Assembly: GCA_026168455.1 (NCBI GenBank)
Contig: CM047426.1
Location: forward strand, 74,675,986-74,739,985
Source: Theocolax elegans
Taxonomy: Eukaryota; Arthropoda; Insecta; Hymenoptera; Cerocephalidae
Length of the DNA stretch: 64,000 nucleotides
Direction of reading: 5' to 3'
The position numbers and the translations under genes were made by a program. The notes beneath the pieces are model-generated. The model worked only from the letters and a program-made list of their open reading frames with translations, searched no databases and was not told where the DNA came from. Positions 1 to 10,940 of this stretch are shown here, piece by piece (positions within the stretch are counted from its first letter, which is position 1; every line of letters begins with the position of its first letter).

Positions 1-1260
1 AGATAAATTTGATGCTATTTGTTACGGAAATTCAGTTATCCATAGGTACAATCGGTCATAGTTAGTTCACAGTCTAGCGGCGACTACGCGTCCTCTTTCT
101 TATTAGCATTATCATTCAATGAGCTATATTGTACAAAAACAACTGCGAGTTCTCAGATTCAGCGTGTCAAATTCAATGAGATTTTGTTCGTTGGCTCCTA
201 CTGCCAAAAAAATTAATAATTATCTTATTGTCGATAAATCCGTTATGATTTTAACAAATAAATTCTATCAGTTAGTTGGGGTTCTCCGTACTACCTCTGG
301 TCAATTTTAACATGGAATATCAATGAAAATAAGTTCCTTGTATAAAATTTATATTGTTAATCACTTATTATTATTTTATTTTTTAATGATTTATCTGAAT
401 AAAAATTATTTTATTTTTAAAGGAGGAGGAACGAACCAGACTCATTAAAATATATATCGTACAATTGGTTTGTATGTATCGTGCATCATAATACCGAAAA
501 GAAATTTAAATACCATCGGAACTTTCAGTGAACAAAATTCACTTGCGTCATTTTATCTGATGGAAAACTCACGACTTTGAGCTATTGTATCTGAGAAATA
601 TATCGTATGCTCTTGTACCAACAAATTTCTATTATAAATATCAAAATTAAATAAATTTTCGTATATTACTTTTAACAATGAAACTTAAATTTTGCTCCCA
701 CTATAATACTATATTAAAATAATAGTACTATCGCGAGTACAGTTCACGAAACGTGTATAAAAAGAGGAAGCGCAAAAAATAAATAAAATAGGAGAGAGAC
801 GAAATGCGGTAGACTAGGTAAGTCGGCACTCGCTCGAAGGCAAAAATATTGTATTCCAAAGGCTTGGATTTCTTCGAAGCCAAAGTGCGCCTGTGTATAT
901 TCACACCCTTTTAATCAATGTGAGCAATCTCGATTTGAATCAGGGAGATTGTTCGGTAATTCAATATTGCTTTCGTCGTCGAAAAATTAATGACGGAGAG
1001 GGGAAAAATTGGTAGGTAGTCGTAGTGATCCTTGCGTGCGTTTGCGTAGTTAATTGGACAACGTAACTTCCTTTATTTAAGCCCCAAGATTCGGATATCT
1101 AGCTTTTTTATGCTTCATCAATGTACGCCCATAAAGAACTTTATTTTGTTCCTATACCGGGGAAACGAGTAGTTGTCGAGTTGATAGCGAAAATAACGGT
1201 TGTCGAGATTATGCGCATCAATGGTATATATTACATACCATGGCCAGTAAAATAAGAAAT
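1..1260. other. AT-rich non-coding stretch
   Basis: No coding frame of note. The only signals are a TATAAAAAG box at 756-764 and a consensus 5' splice site at 814-819, both on the + strand and described separately. An imperfect direct-repeat look comes only from A/T runs. A small inverted repeat (ATGGTAT, 7-base loop, ATACCAT) lies near 1221-1242. Confidence 0.6.
756..819 (+). promoter_or_regulatory. TATA-like box followed by a strong 5' splice site
   Basis: TATAAAAAG at 756-764 is followed about 50 bases later by TAG|GTAAGT, with the donor at 814-819. If the TATA box were used, transcription would begin near 786 and a non-coding first exon of about 30 bases would end at 813. The short exon has stops in the frames checked, so it would be untranslated. 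TATA-like words are common in AT-rich DNA, so this is only a candidate alternative promoter for a + strand transcript. Confidence 0.15.
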
Positions 1261-1325
1261 GTCTCGGATCACGTGAAATTGTCGGCCGAGGTGAAGCCGA
1301 GGTGGACGAACATGTGATCCGAGGC
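1261..1325 (+). repeat. GC-rich stem-loop with 15-pair arms
   Basis: The arms GTCTCGGATCACGTG (1261-1275) and CATGTGATCCGAGGC (1311-1325) pair along all 15 positions as RNA if G-U wobbles are allowed, with 13 Watson-Crick pairs. The 35-base loop can partly pair again (GTC with GAC, GGC with GCC) and contains a direct repeat of GCCGAGGTG (1285-1293 and 1296-1304). The left arm contains a CACGTG E-box. The paired arms are shorter than a usual microRNA stem, and no known microRNA seed was recognised. Confidence 0.55.
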
Positions 1326-1960
1326 TTTCTTTTTTATTGGCCAAGATGTCTATACTATTTTTCTACCCGACGTTGCCGGAAAACGGCATCTTCAATTCGC
1401 GCGACGGCCTGGAAACTGCCGCTTTCCGTCCGGAGAACAGAAAACGTTATTTTATTCTTCTATTCCGCCACTGCAGTAGTATACTGCAATTGTTGGGTCG
1501 TTAGCGGAGGTTCGAACTCACTCGAGTCGCGAAAGAGTTCTCATACCAATTACGCATCAAAACTGTTCGGTATGTCTCGTGTACGTAGTTGTCGCGTATA
1601 GGCCAGTGCTGCATCGTTGCCCATCGAGTCCGTTCGGTCAATTGATCGAGATGCGGGAGCTGGGAGCCGGGGGCACGACCCTCCTGCTGCGTACTGCGCG
1701 ATGCGTGATGCGGACAGCCTTGGACGCGCCAAGACAAGTCGGTTAGTTGCTACTGCTTTTCATGCTGTTCGATCGATACCTCTGCGTCAATTGAAACAAC
1801 GAAACGCACTTACAATCCTACGCGACAGTCGAAAACTATACGAGAAAGCAGTTTCCCCTTTCTATTTCGAAGTCTATACCGTACAAAAAGATCCTTTTTC
1901 TACTTTGTTGATATTACGAACAATTTTATTTTTTAAGGCTAGTATATAATTTTTGAACAT
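1261..1960 (+). promoter_or_regulatory. CpG-rich island, candidate promoter or enhancer
   Basis: A sharp rise in CG steps interrupts the AT-rich flanks. The island holds a GC-rich hairpin (1261-1325), a small inverted repeat TGCAGTA-GTA-TACTGCA (1472-1488), and an ATG at 1651 that opens a 31-codon frame ending in TAG. A GTTAGT donor-like word at 1742 lies inside the end of that frame. A second, longer frame (1617-1949) overlaps it in another phase, and frames are also open on the minus strand, so openness here reflects composition. Similar islands recur through the window. It could be a first exon with promoter, or an enhancer. Confidence 0.35.
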
Positions 1961-2334
1961 GAGCGAACCATCATCTTTATTTGATATTAAGCTTCTCCTT
2001 GATAAAGACTGTTGGGTTTACATTATAAAATCAGGACCAAGCGCAATATTCATTTCGAGGAAAGTTGTTGGAAACAAAGTTTGGTAAAGTAAAACCAATC
2101 GATCCCTTCTTCTTGCAGACAACTAACCGGTGCCACGAAAGATTGCAAAAGTTCATAGCTCACGCTTTGGGAATTACGGCTGCGAAACTCTCATTGCATT
2201 TTATGGGGTGTAACGAATAAAATGGTTGGGCCATGGCTACGAAAAGCGCGAACGAGATCTTATCTTAACCGAGAGTTTCCGGCTTGAGAGAGAAATTATC
2301 GAGTGCGGTACACCTATAGGTATACACGTACCTG

Positions 2335-2350
2335 TATATATATATATATA
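2335..2350. repeat. (TA)8 microsatellite
   Basis: Eight uninterrupted TA units. Short, and probably variable in length between individuals. Confidence 0.8.
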
Positions 2351-2761
2351 CACATTTTACCGAGGGATAATCGATGGAAAGACAATTTTATTGTTGGAAG
2401 TGGGTTCTATTCAATGTTATACTTAAATATTAATTGGAATATTGTAAGGTATTAAATAAGAATTTGTAGCATGCGCGGAGTAGTAATAAAGGACTGTATA
2501 ATATTTTAGTTGTACAGAAAAATATTCGCGAGAGGTGCAAGATTATTCGAAAATTACCATAAACACATTATGAAAGAATCAGTTGAACTGTGTAATTACA
2601 CATTTTTGGGCACCCAGTGCCGTATTTAAAAAAAAAGACATTAACCTTGGCCTGCGAGTCTTTGAGGGTGTGTACCCTTAAAGAAGGGCAGTAATTAGCT
2701 TTGTAATTTGTGGTGGAGTCGCTGTTCACCGTAAATTGCACTCGCTTCTTCAAGCTTGCAG

Positions 2762-2833
2762 AATTTAGTCGGTCTTGTGCCTTTAATGGTTTTCGAGTCG
2801 GTGTTCTGACGCCAAGTATTTCAGTTTTAATGG
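2762..2833 (+). other. Candidate 72-base internal exon
   Basis: A pyrimidine-leaning tract ending in TTGCAG (AG at 2760-2761) precedes the segment, and a consensus GTAAGT donor (2834-2839) follows. The segment is 72 bases, a multiple of three. One frame (phase two in, phase one out) is open throughout, giving a peptide that begins FSRSCAFNGF and ends SISVLM. The other frames contain stops. Twenty-three open codons occur easily by chance, and the peptide matches nothing I recognise, so the splice sites are the main support. Confidence 0.17.
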
Positions 2834-5381
2834 GTAAGTCATTTTGTAACTGAGTCGCATCGGTTAAATTGCTTTTCTCAAGAATTAGAATACAATTTCT
2901 CGCCCAGGTTGTTCTTGTTACGCATGGAGTTACAATTTTAAGCTAGTTTTCGGGTATGTTTATATACCAAATCTCTAAATCTCTTTCAACTTTTCTAATT
3001 TACGCAAATCGTGTTTATTTCTTTATTTCACTTTAATTTGACATTACTTCAGACTTTAAAGGAATTCCTATTCTTTCGCATACTTTTTGCTCTTTTGGCT
3101 GTTTTGACCAAAAAGTTTATAATTACTTGTAAAACATGGCATTTAAAACAGTGACACCTCGAAACTTTTGGTAAGTCACGATTTCTATAATTAAGAAAAT
3201 CTGCTCTTCAATTACCAAATCTATAACATCGTGAAGTTACCCGAAAAAATATGACATTCACAAATAAATAATTGAAAATTATTAAATTTTAAATGACTTA
3301 TACCTTTGACAGTAATTTGATAAGTAGAGGTATGAAAGTAGGACTTATGTGCACAGTTATGATGCCATGCGTTGAACTATATTGCAAGAATTACTACGTA
3401 CACCTGATGGTTATGCATGCGTCCATAAGTTTATATATTACACGTATATATTGCAATTATTTCTTTCGCGTCACATTTGTTTGTTGTTACATGGTAATAT
3501 TTAAAAACGTATATTTTATCTAATTTCAATTATATTAGATTTGAGTGTCTCCTTAATTTATGTCAACTCAGGCTAAAATAAGGTTTATTAATAGAGCGCG
3601 TTACTTATGAACAACATTTATCTGAAAAAGAAATAAACAAATTAAAGTAATAGTTATAAAGATAAATATAATATTTTCGTCAGGATATGAATTTTGATAA
3701 ATAAAATAGATATACAAGAGAAAATATAGCATACAAGGATAAAGTACAAGCAAAAACGGCGCGAGACACGAGGAAAAAGGTCAGGGATATATACCATACT
3801 CGAGCGTATACAATGTTGTGTTACTGCATTGATCGGACGAGAAAGTCATCGGCTCCGGGTAACACGATATCACTTGTCTTTTTTTTATTAACACATCGTA
3901 CTTTTTCACGCTTCTCTCGTTTTACCATTATTTTCGGGTAGGGGTTCGCAAACCCCTCGCTATACCGATATGCATTGGATTTTTTTTCTTCAAATGACGA
4001 TTCATCGAAAAAGTGTTCATATTTTAAAGTTTTAAATTTTATTCGTATAGCTATTTAAGATTCTGGAATTATCTAGAGACTTGATATAAATGATGGTGAG
4101 TGTAGATAAAAAGTTAACCCGAAACAATGCTGTCGAATATAATTAATGTTAAGTAGAATCTAATTTGGCTTGTATACTGTGTAACCCTTACACTTTATCC
4201 GAAGCCAAAAAACGTGGGTCGAACGTTGCTGTTTTGCATATAACGTCGCACCGTCAATTTCGTAAATGAATTTGAAAAGCGAACCTCATAAATTACGAAG
4301 CCATCAGTGACGGAATTTACTTCCTCATCTTTTCAGAACCTTCCGAAACTGGAAGGTATAAGAAAGAGGAAAAGTCAGACCCTAACACTTTGAATGCCGT
4401 GCTAATTTTCACGTCGATAAATCGTCCCGCGCCAACTTTTCTGTCTCTATGAACTCTGGGGATTTAAAGTGGACTTTAAAATATTTGCTGTAGAAAAGAT
4501 TGACAAATGTAGACTTAATTTTTAGTTAAGCAGACTGATTTATGCCTTTCTTTTCTACGTTAAATCAAGAATACTTATTTCACTACTTTTCTTTTTAAGG
4601 ATGATTGTATCATCATCACCGATCACCAAAGGAAGGAATTGAAGAAGGACAAATATATTATTGAAAATATTGAAATTTTTTTCAAAGGAGAGAAGTTTGC
4701 GTGGGTCTTTCCTCCCTTCCTTTACTATTCTACGGTGGTATGGCGCACATATTGGATATTCGGGCAGTGGCTCTGCGAGTAATGTCGTTACGACGCCTTT
4801 CTTTTTCCTCCGGTGTTCTGTCTTTACATATTTATGAAGAGGGACGTTTTCCTCGATCTTCGATTGCCTCGTATATATTAGATCGACGGTCATAAATGGA
4901 ATAGTAAAAATGATGTATTGCGCTATTTTTTTAAAAGGATGCAGTTGACATATCCCATTTTCCACGAGTTCCATATTACTTAATAATATTACTGCTTTTT
5001 TCACGGTAGCTATTTTGGAAATGTAGTGTATATATGTATATACAAACACAACAAGAAACTCTACTATAAAAGTAAAAATACGGCGAAAGTCACCGAAATA
5101 GGTGTGATAAAAGTAAAGCATAGTTATAAAATATATGTGGATCTTTAAAATGTAAATTGCAAGAGCTTAACCAGCTAAATATTATGAAAGTTATATATAA
5201 GAGTTGTTAGACACTTAGCGTCCTAAAAACCTAGATAGAAAAGCAAGAACACCAGTTTTACATTAACAATAATCCTGAATACAGTGCATTACTGTTGAGA
5301 AACAATTCCAGCAGTCTTATTTCATTTCTGGAGCCTCTTTCCCTCTAACTACTTATCGCGCCTTTCCTAATTCCACGTCTA

Positions 5382-5620
5382 GTGAATCGAGGCGGTCACA
5401 AAAGCAAGAGGAAAAGTCGGAAGGCACGCGCCCAGATGGAAAAGAGGGGCAGAGAAGGAGGGAAACGCGAATGTACAGGAGGGGAAGCTAGACGTATCGA
5501 CCGCCGGAGGCGGCAGTGGTATTGTGGGTGGGGCGCGGCAGACGCAGAGGGAATGAGAATGCAGAGTGAGGATGAAAGGAGAGTAAAAGTTGGTGAAAAA
5601 GTGTCACGAGGGAACGAGAC
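5382..5620. promoter_or_regulatory. Purine-rich CpG island
   Basis: The + strand is strongly purine-biased (AAGAGGGG, GGAGGG, GAGGCGGCAG) and rich in CG. A frame of 84 codons runs through it but codes an Arg/Gly/Glu-rich low-complexity peptide, which is what a purine-rich strand gives. It is better read as an asymmetric regulatory island than as a gene. Confidence 0.35.
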
Positions 5621-6959
5621 AGAATGCTGTTATTAGTGATTTTTTTCATAACAACTCAAAATCTCTGACATCGTTTCTCATATCTTTTTTGGGTGATAGA
5701 TCCTAATTTTTGTACACCTTCAATTGGTAGACCCTTTCAACTAAGTACTCTATTTAGTCATACAGAAAATTATTTTTCTATTTATATTTTTAAGACATTT
5801 ACGCTCTTATTTGTCGGTGCAAACGATAACATGTTTTATTTAACATTTTGTATTCTGCAGTGAACGTTTTTATAAACTTTTAACATTTGAAGGTAACCCG
5901 AAAATGATCTATAAGTCTAAAAATTCCTTAAACATTGCGCAATGTATATAGTATATTCTTCATGACATTCAATGGTATTACTAAAATGCGGAACCTACAT
6001 TTTACAGGTATTGTTAAGTATGATCACAATTCGAGCAAACATCGTACCTCAGAATACTTCTTTGCCTTGCGCTTTCATTTACTACATAATACCTGAGAGC
6101 AAATAAGAGAAAAAACTGATGAACGTGCAATAAAATTGGAGGCTTATGGAATATTAGAGAAAAAAAAGAGACGCGATGACATAGAAAGTGTGTAAGAGAG
6201 TAGACGTTACACGCGCGAATCTCGTCCACAAAAAGGGGCTCTCGGAAACACAAAAGATCCGGGACTGGAGGAGAGACGGTAGAATTGGTCGTTGTAATGC
6301 ACAGGCGAGACAATCACCAACGAAGAAAAGCGTAAAAGGGATCTTGCTAAAGAACGGTGACGCACAGGAAACTTAAATACTCTCCTGCGTAAGAATCGAG
6401 TGGTCAATGGTCCGCAATACCGATCTTAAGGTAATAAATATTTCGATAAGTATTGGGGAGTTTCGGTACTTGCTGGTCATTTATTTTCTACCTCGTTACG
6501 GGCTAGCAAATCTTTTTTTCCTTCCAACTGCTGGATTTGCGAAATTTTGTATTCAACTATTGCACTAAATTAAAGTTTAGAATTAAGTATATTGGCCGTA
6601 TTTATTGGGATCAAATGTCACCATTAATTCAATGGCAAACATTTATAGAAGGAGTTGTGGTATATTATGAAAGACTGCGCTGCAAATAGAACTCACGACG
6701 TGAAAGTCGTGCCTGCGGATTATACATTTTCTTTGAATGGTAGATAAATACGTTTACCGTGTTACAACATTTTAGGAAAACTGAAAGAATCCAATATTTT
6801 AATTCCAGAGGATAACTTTCAGTTTAGAATCACAATAAAATCTTTAATCCTCGTGATTCCGTTCCCTATCTACTTCATTCTTATTGAATCGTGAAACTTT
6901 CTTATGAAATCTTTTTTTCGAAAAAGGGAAAAACAATAATAGAAATCCGTCTCTTCGGC
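5621..6959. other. AT-rich non-coding stretch with one small island
   Basis: AT-rich except for a mixed-composition island around 6180-6410 where short frames overlap on both strands. Nothing in it was recognised. Confidence 0.55.
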
Positions 6960-7440
6960 CGCAAAGAAAGTAGTAAGGACAATGCTGTCTAGTCCAGTCG
7001 AGTCCAGTCGAGGCTCAAAGGGACCGTGACAAAAATAAGAGCGAGCTGAACCAATACCGAAGCCAAGTGAGAAAAAGCGAATAAAAACGTAGGAGCGAGG
7101 AAAAGAAGGAAAGAGGGAGAAAGAGGGAAAAGGAGGGAAAAAGATACATGGATTGGTCGTAGGCGGAGGGGCTGGGTGAATAAGAGAGAGGGAAGGAGAG
7201 TAGAAGCAGTAGCACCCTTCAGGAGTTGGTATACGTGCGCTACTTTGCCGCGCGAAAGGGTGCGGAAGTGAGATACGGATGAGTGAGATGCCGTACGAGG
7301 GCACTTCCACCCACACTCCATTTTCATTCTTCACCAACGTATCTACCTCTACCAAGACCCCTCTACCTCTCCTCTGACCGACGAAGCGCGTCAGCGATCC
7401 GACGTGTGGTATTCTCCTGCTGATAACGCATACTTGTGAA
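6960..7440. promoter_or_regulatory. Island switching from purine-rich to pyrimidine-rich
   Basis: The + strand is purine-rich from about 7020 to 7210 (GGAAAGAGGGAG type) and pyrimidine-rich from about 7305 to 7380 (CTACCTCTACC type), with a CpG-rich block between and after. A 10-base unit AGTCCAGTCG is duplicated in tandem at 6991-7010. The minus-strand frames here, up to 161 codons, are Ser/Phe/Leu-rich translations of the purine tract. This could be a promoter-like element. Confidence 0.3.
6991..7010. repeat. Tandem duplication of a 10-base unit
   Basis: AGTCCAGTCG occurs twice without a gap, followed by AG, at the start of the purine-to-pyrimidine island. It is one of several 10-base tandem duplications in separate islands. 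Confidence 0.8.
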
Positions 7441-9244
7441 TGCGAATGTCGACTATATGCTAATAGAAACGTAATTTTAAATATGTTGCCCGAGCTAAAC
7501 TCCTCACTGTAACTAGGGGCAAAGTGAACTAAAAATTTGATGCCTGATAGCTGAATATCAGACTATACGACAATGTCAACTTCTTCGAAGAAACAAATCA
7601 ATACTCGATATATGAAATTTTTTACTCTTTAGATCGATACTATGTTAAATATTAATGTGTATACTAAAGTAGTTTTACATTAAGAAAAAAGTGCTCATGG
7701 TCTTCGTCAACATAATAACAAGTTGGAAAATTAGAGGTTAATCGATGAACGATTTAAGTATGTAAAGAATCAAAACATTCGCTAATTATTCAGCTAACTA
7801 AAACGATATGGCATGGATAACCGAGGAAATAAGAGCACTATTAATACTCGAAGCTAAAGCAAACCTACAATTATTTGTAAACTATTAGTAGCATCCACAT
7901 ACATTATTTCTAAGAAAATATATGTATATATATACTTGTACAATACTGATTTTATAAATATAGCCTGGTACACTTAATATATTTTGGAGTGGTCAAATAA
8001 TAGTTTCTGGGCAGATACACGAACACATTTGCGAGAAATATAATATTCAATATCTATTAAGTCACTACGTATATCGTATAAAAAATATGTCTCTTATAGG
8101 AGTTATACATGGTGTACTCAATAGTCAATACATATTCATTTGACGCAAATGTCTCCCATTCTCAATGTGCATAATTTTGAACTGTATTTAACATTCACAA
8201 CACATCCATCCATTTCTGAATTTCATCTGCAGCAGAAATTTCGTAAAATATTATTTACTCACTTTACCATACATCAAGGAGAGATTGACTAATGCCCTAA
8301 TGACATTGGGCCGTTATCAACAAATAGTCAAATGTAATGAGGTGTTAAGCAACATCTTGTTTTACACTAGAAGGAATGAGTAACCTAATGATGGAACGGT
8401 TGCCTCGATGATCACCGACAAGCTAGCGGCGAAATTTCCGCAAGGCTGTATCACGGTCTCCCCTTCGGAACTGCATCAATGCATCCAAGATACGAGGGGA
8501 GCTCAAATGCGTAAACGCACCAAAACGCGACCTCGACCAAATTCACGTCTAGGGACAAGGGGGATGAACAACCCCACCGAACATATTCGGAAAAGGTCGA
8601 ACGCGATAAGGAGACGAAATGGCGTCTAGTCAGATTAGACTCGTTGGATTAGACGGTACGATAAGTTCTATTGTTGGGGAGCCCTTAAGGAAAATTACAG
8701 CAATCAGTACAGTACAGTTTTGAGTGCAACACCACCTAGTAATAATCATACGGTTCGGCTTGTACCTCCATTTCGTTAGTTGTGTATAAAATTTGTATTT
8801 ATCTTTGCTCAAAGTATAATTACCTTTCGAGGAAACTATAGCAGCGTCCAGATAGTCATCGCGACCATCTACCCTTTACACGCGTGTGATATTCGGATCA
8901 ACAACGTGCATACGTAGGACATATTCAAAGTAACGTTTTCCTTTAATGTTTTTCTGATTGTTTAACTTTGTGTCAGCTCCTACATTGCGGTTATGCATCA
9001 ACTGTATACACCCCCGAGTTCAAACTACTGCAAATTCATTTATATCAATATTAGTTAGAATCTTTAGAGTTTCGATCGAGCAATAATACGGCGTGCGAGG
9101 TAGATGAAGAGAAAAGGAGCCATCTGGAGTCGAATAGATGAAAATAAACAAAGTTGAAGAAAAAAACCGTAGAATAGTTAGACGTAGACAGAGACATCCG
9201 AGTGCACTTTACCATGGCCATAAGTCCGCCAACTTCTAATTTGA

Positions 9245-9267
9245 GAAGTTTCGCGCGCGAAAACTTC
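9245..9267. promoter_or_regulatory. Near-perfect palindrome with back-to-back E2F-like sites
   Basis: GAAGTTT (9245-9251), CGCGCGCG (9252-9259) and AAAACTTC (9260-9267) form a 22-base palindrome broken by one extra A. Both strands read TTTCGCGC, which matches the E2F/DP consensus TTTSSCGC. Binding is inferred from the motif only. The same island is followed by pyrimidine-rich DNA. Confidence 0.4.
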
Positions 9268-10210
9268 CGTGTGTTTCGGTTCTATCGTATGGAAGCTCTT
9301 GGAAGATACGCCTATTACTTTTCGAAAGGTAAACTTTGCATGAGTCTTACGTATTTCTTCCTTTCTATTCTCGGTCTTTTTACTTTTCTCTTTCCACCCT
9401 CTTTCGTGCCTCCCCTTTCTTACTTTCTCGACATTAGTAGTACGAAACGTCCTCGTAGAATCGACGTATCGATTGAGTCATATTAACTGGTAAGCATTTT
9501 ATCAAGGAATTATTTCAATTGTCTTTTCACTTCCTTTTTCGCTTTTATTTATATTGTTATTACAAATATTATTGATAGATCGCGGTAAAACAAAGGTTCT
9601 TTGCATATTTATAGTAAATATAACTAAATTGCCTGCGATATATTCATTTTTCAGTTAAAATGATTCTAACTTCCATCATTTATATGAAAAGTTAATATAT
9701 TTAATAAATTACATGGATGATCTTTATACGTATATATTTATTACGTATAGTTACGTCTTAAATTGATTTTTAATTTTTCAACCTATACATTTACTTTTAC
9801 AACCGATATTATACGCAAGCACGAATAACTATTAAAAAATGTATAAAAATTATTTGTTAACTAGTCTCGTAAACAATTTGTTACTATCTGATTCTTTTCG
9901 TACAGAGTTATAATATATATGTATATATAATGTATACAGTCGCTAGTCGATTGATTTACTCTTTATTAATATCTTTCGTGATTAAAACCGGACGTCGAGA
10001 ATCAACGGGCCTTTAAAACTACTACAGCGTTCCGGGCTGCCGAAAATTAAACGAGTACGTTTTCACGCTGTGCAACTTTACCAGTATGCGTAAAACTTCC
10101 AGCACGCGATCCTCGAATTGAACGATGTGCGAATTTTTACACGCTTCGAGAAACCGGTTGGCAGATTTCAATTTTCAAGTGACATCTTATCTTAAATACA
10201 CTAATTAATT

Positions 10211-10297
10211 AACTGAAAATTAATGTTATTTTCATTTATGTGCAATTATACAAAAATAGCAATTACCGTGTAATATAATTTTAATTAATTTTCAGTT
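10211..10297. repeat. Inverted repeat with 14-base perfect arms
   Basis: AACTGAAAATTAAT (10211-10224) is matched by its exact reverse complement at 10284-10297, with 59 bases between. The arms are AT-rich and pairing does not extend far inward. It could fold as a stem-loop or be the remnant of a very small non-autonomous element. No target-site duplication was recognised. Confidence 0.6.
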
Positions 10298-10640
10298 GAA
10301 GCAACCATTTATTAATAAAACTAGATGTAAATATTAAATGGAGATACAGCAGTATATTTAAAAAAGTATTTATTTTAACTATTGGTAAATCATGAATGAA
10401 TATTATTAAATCGGATCAAACGTATCCATCTCCCAAATAGTTTATTAATTGCTAGAATCCCATTTGATATGAATATAATTCACTAATCCTCGTTGAAAGT
10501 TTAATCATCATGTATCATTAATATTTCCATTTGACCGAATCATAATCTCTATGTCTATCACCTGGTTGATAAGTACTTTTTTTTGTGAATACATCCATTT
10601 ACACGTTTGATCAGATTGATTAAAAAGTTGTTAGGCCCTC

Positions 10641-10940
10641 GGTAAGCGTATACACGACGAGCTCTCCTCGAAAGATCGATCGGTCAGCTATTTTTCCCGT
10701 ATGCACAACGGATCCGTCGCGAGATCCCGATCCGTCGATAATGATTGCTATTAATTCCCCTAGTCCCGAGATATATCCGAAGGGTGGAAGAAGAAGGATC
10801 GATCGTGCACGGTTGGAAAAAGACGACGGGACCGCCCACGTTCGATTTACGAGCGCGAGTATAGACCTTTACGGCGTGTTCACAGTTCCAGAATGTCTTC
10901 ATATAGTCCGATTGTTCATTGATGTTTTTTAAGTGATTTC
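10641..10940. promoter_or_regulatory. CpG-rich island
   Basis: Dense CG steps (ACGACGAGC, GATCCGTCGCGAG, AAGACGACGGGACC). Overlapping frames on both strands (63 and 72 codons) indicate compositional openness. No motif was recognised. Candidate regulatory island. Confidence 0.3.

Larger units (their letters stand above)
1961..5381. other. AT-rich non-coding stretch with isolated splice-like signals
   Basis: Mostly AT-rich. It holds a strong 3' splice-site motif at 2103-2118, a possible small exon at 2762-2833, a (TA)8 run at 2335-2350 and a GC-rich mini-hairpin GGGGTT-CGCA-AACCCC at 3941-3956. A further acceptor-like CTTTTCAG lies at 4329-4336. A 188-codon minus-strand frame at 4555-5121 has no recognisable motif and lies in low-complexity sequence. 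Confidence 0.5.
7441..10640. other. AT-rich non-coding stretch with two small islands
   Basis: AT-rich apart from an island at about 8400-8640 with a 73-codon frame of no known similarity, and a second at about 9195-9480. The second contains an E2F-like palindrome, then pyrimidine-rich DNA. A 14-base perfect inverted repeat lies at 10211-10297. Confidence 0.5.

Noticed and set aside
1505..1520. GGTTCGAACTC resembles a tRNA T-loop (B box).
   Set aside because: No D-arm or anticodon stem at the required distance, and no acceptor stem pairing.
4329..4362. Acceptor CTTTTCAG with GTATAA 19 bases later, as a microexon.
   Set aside because: GTATAA is a weak donor and nothing else supports an exon.
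4555..5121. 188-codon open frame on -.
   Set aside because: No recognisable domain or gene context; composition follows local A/T-rich bias.
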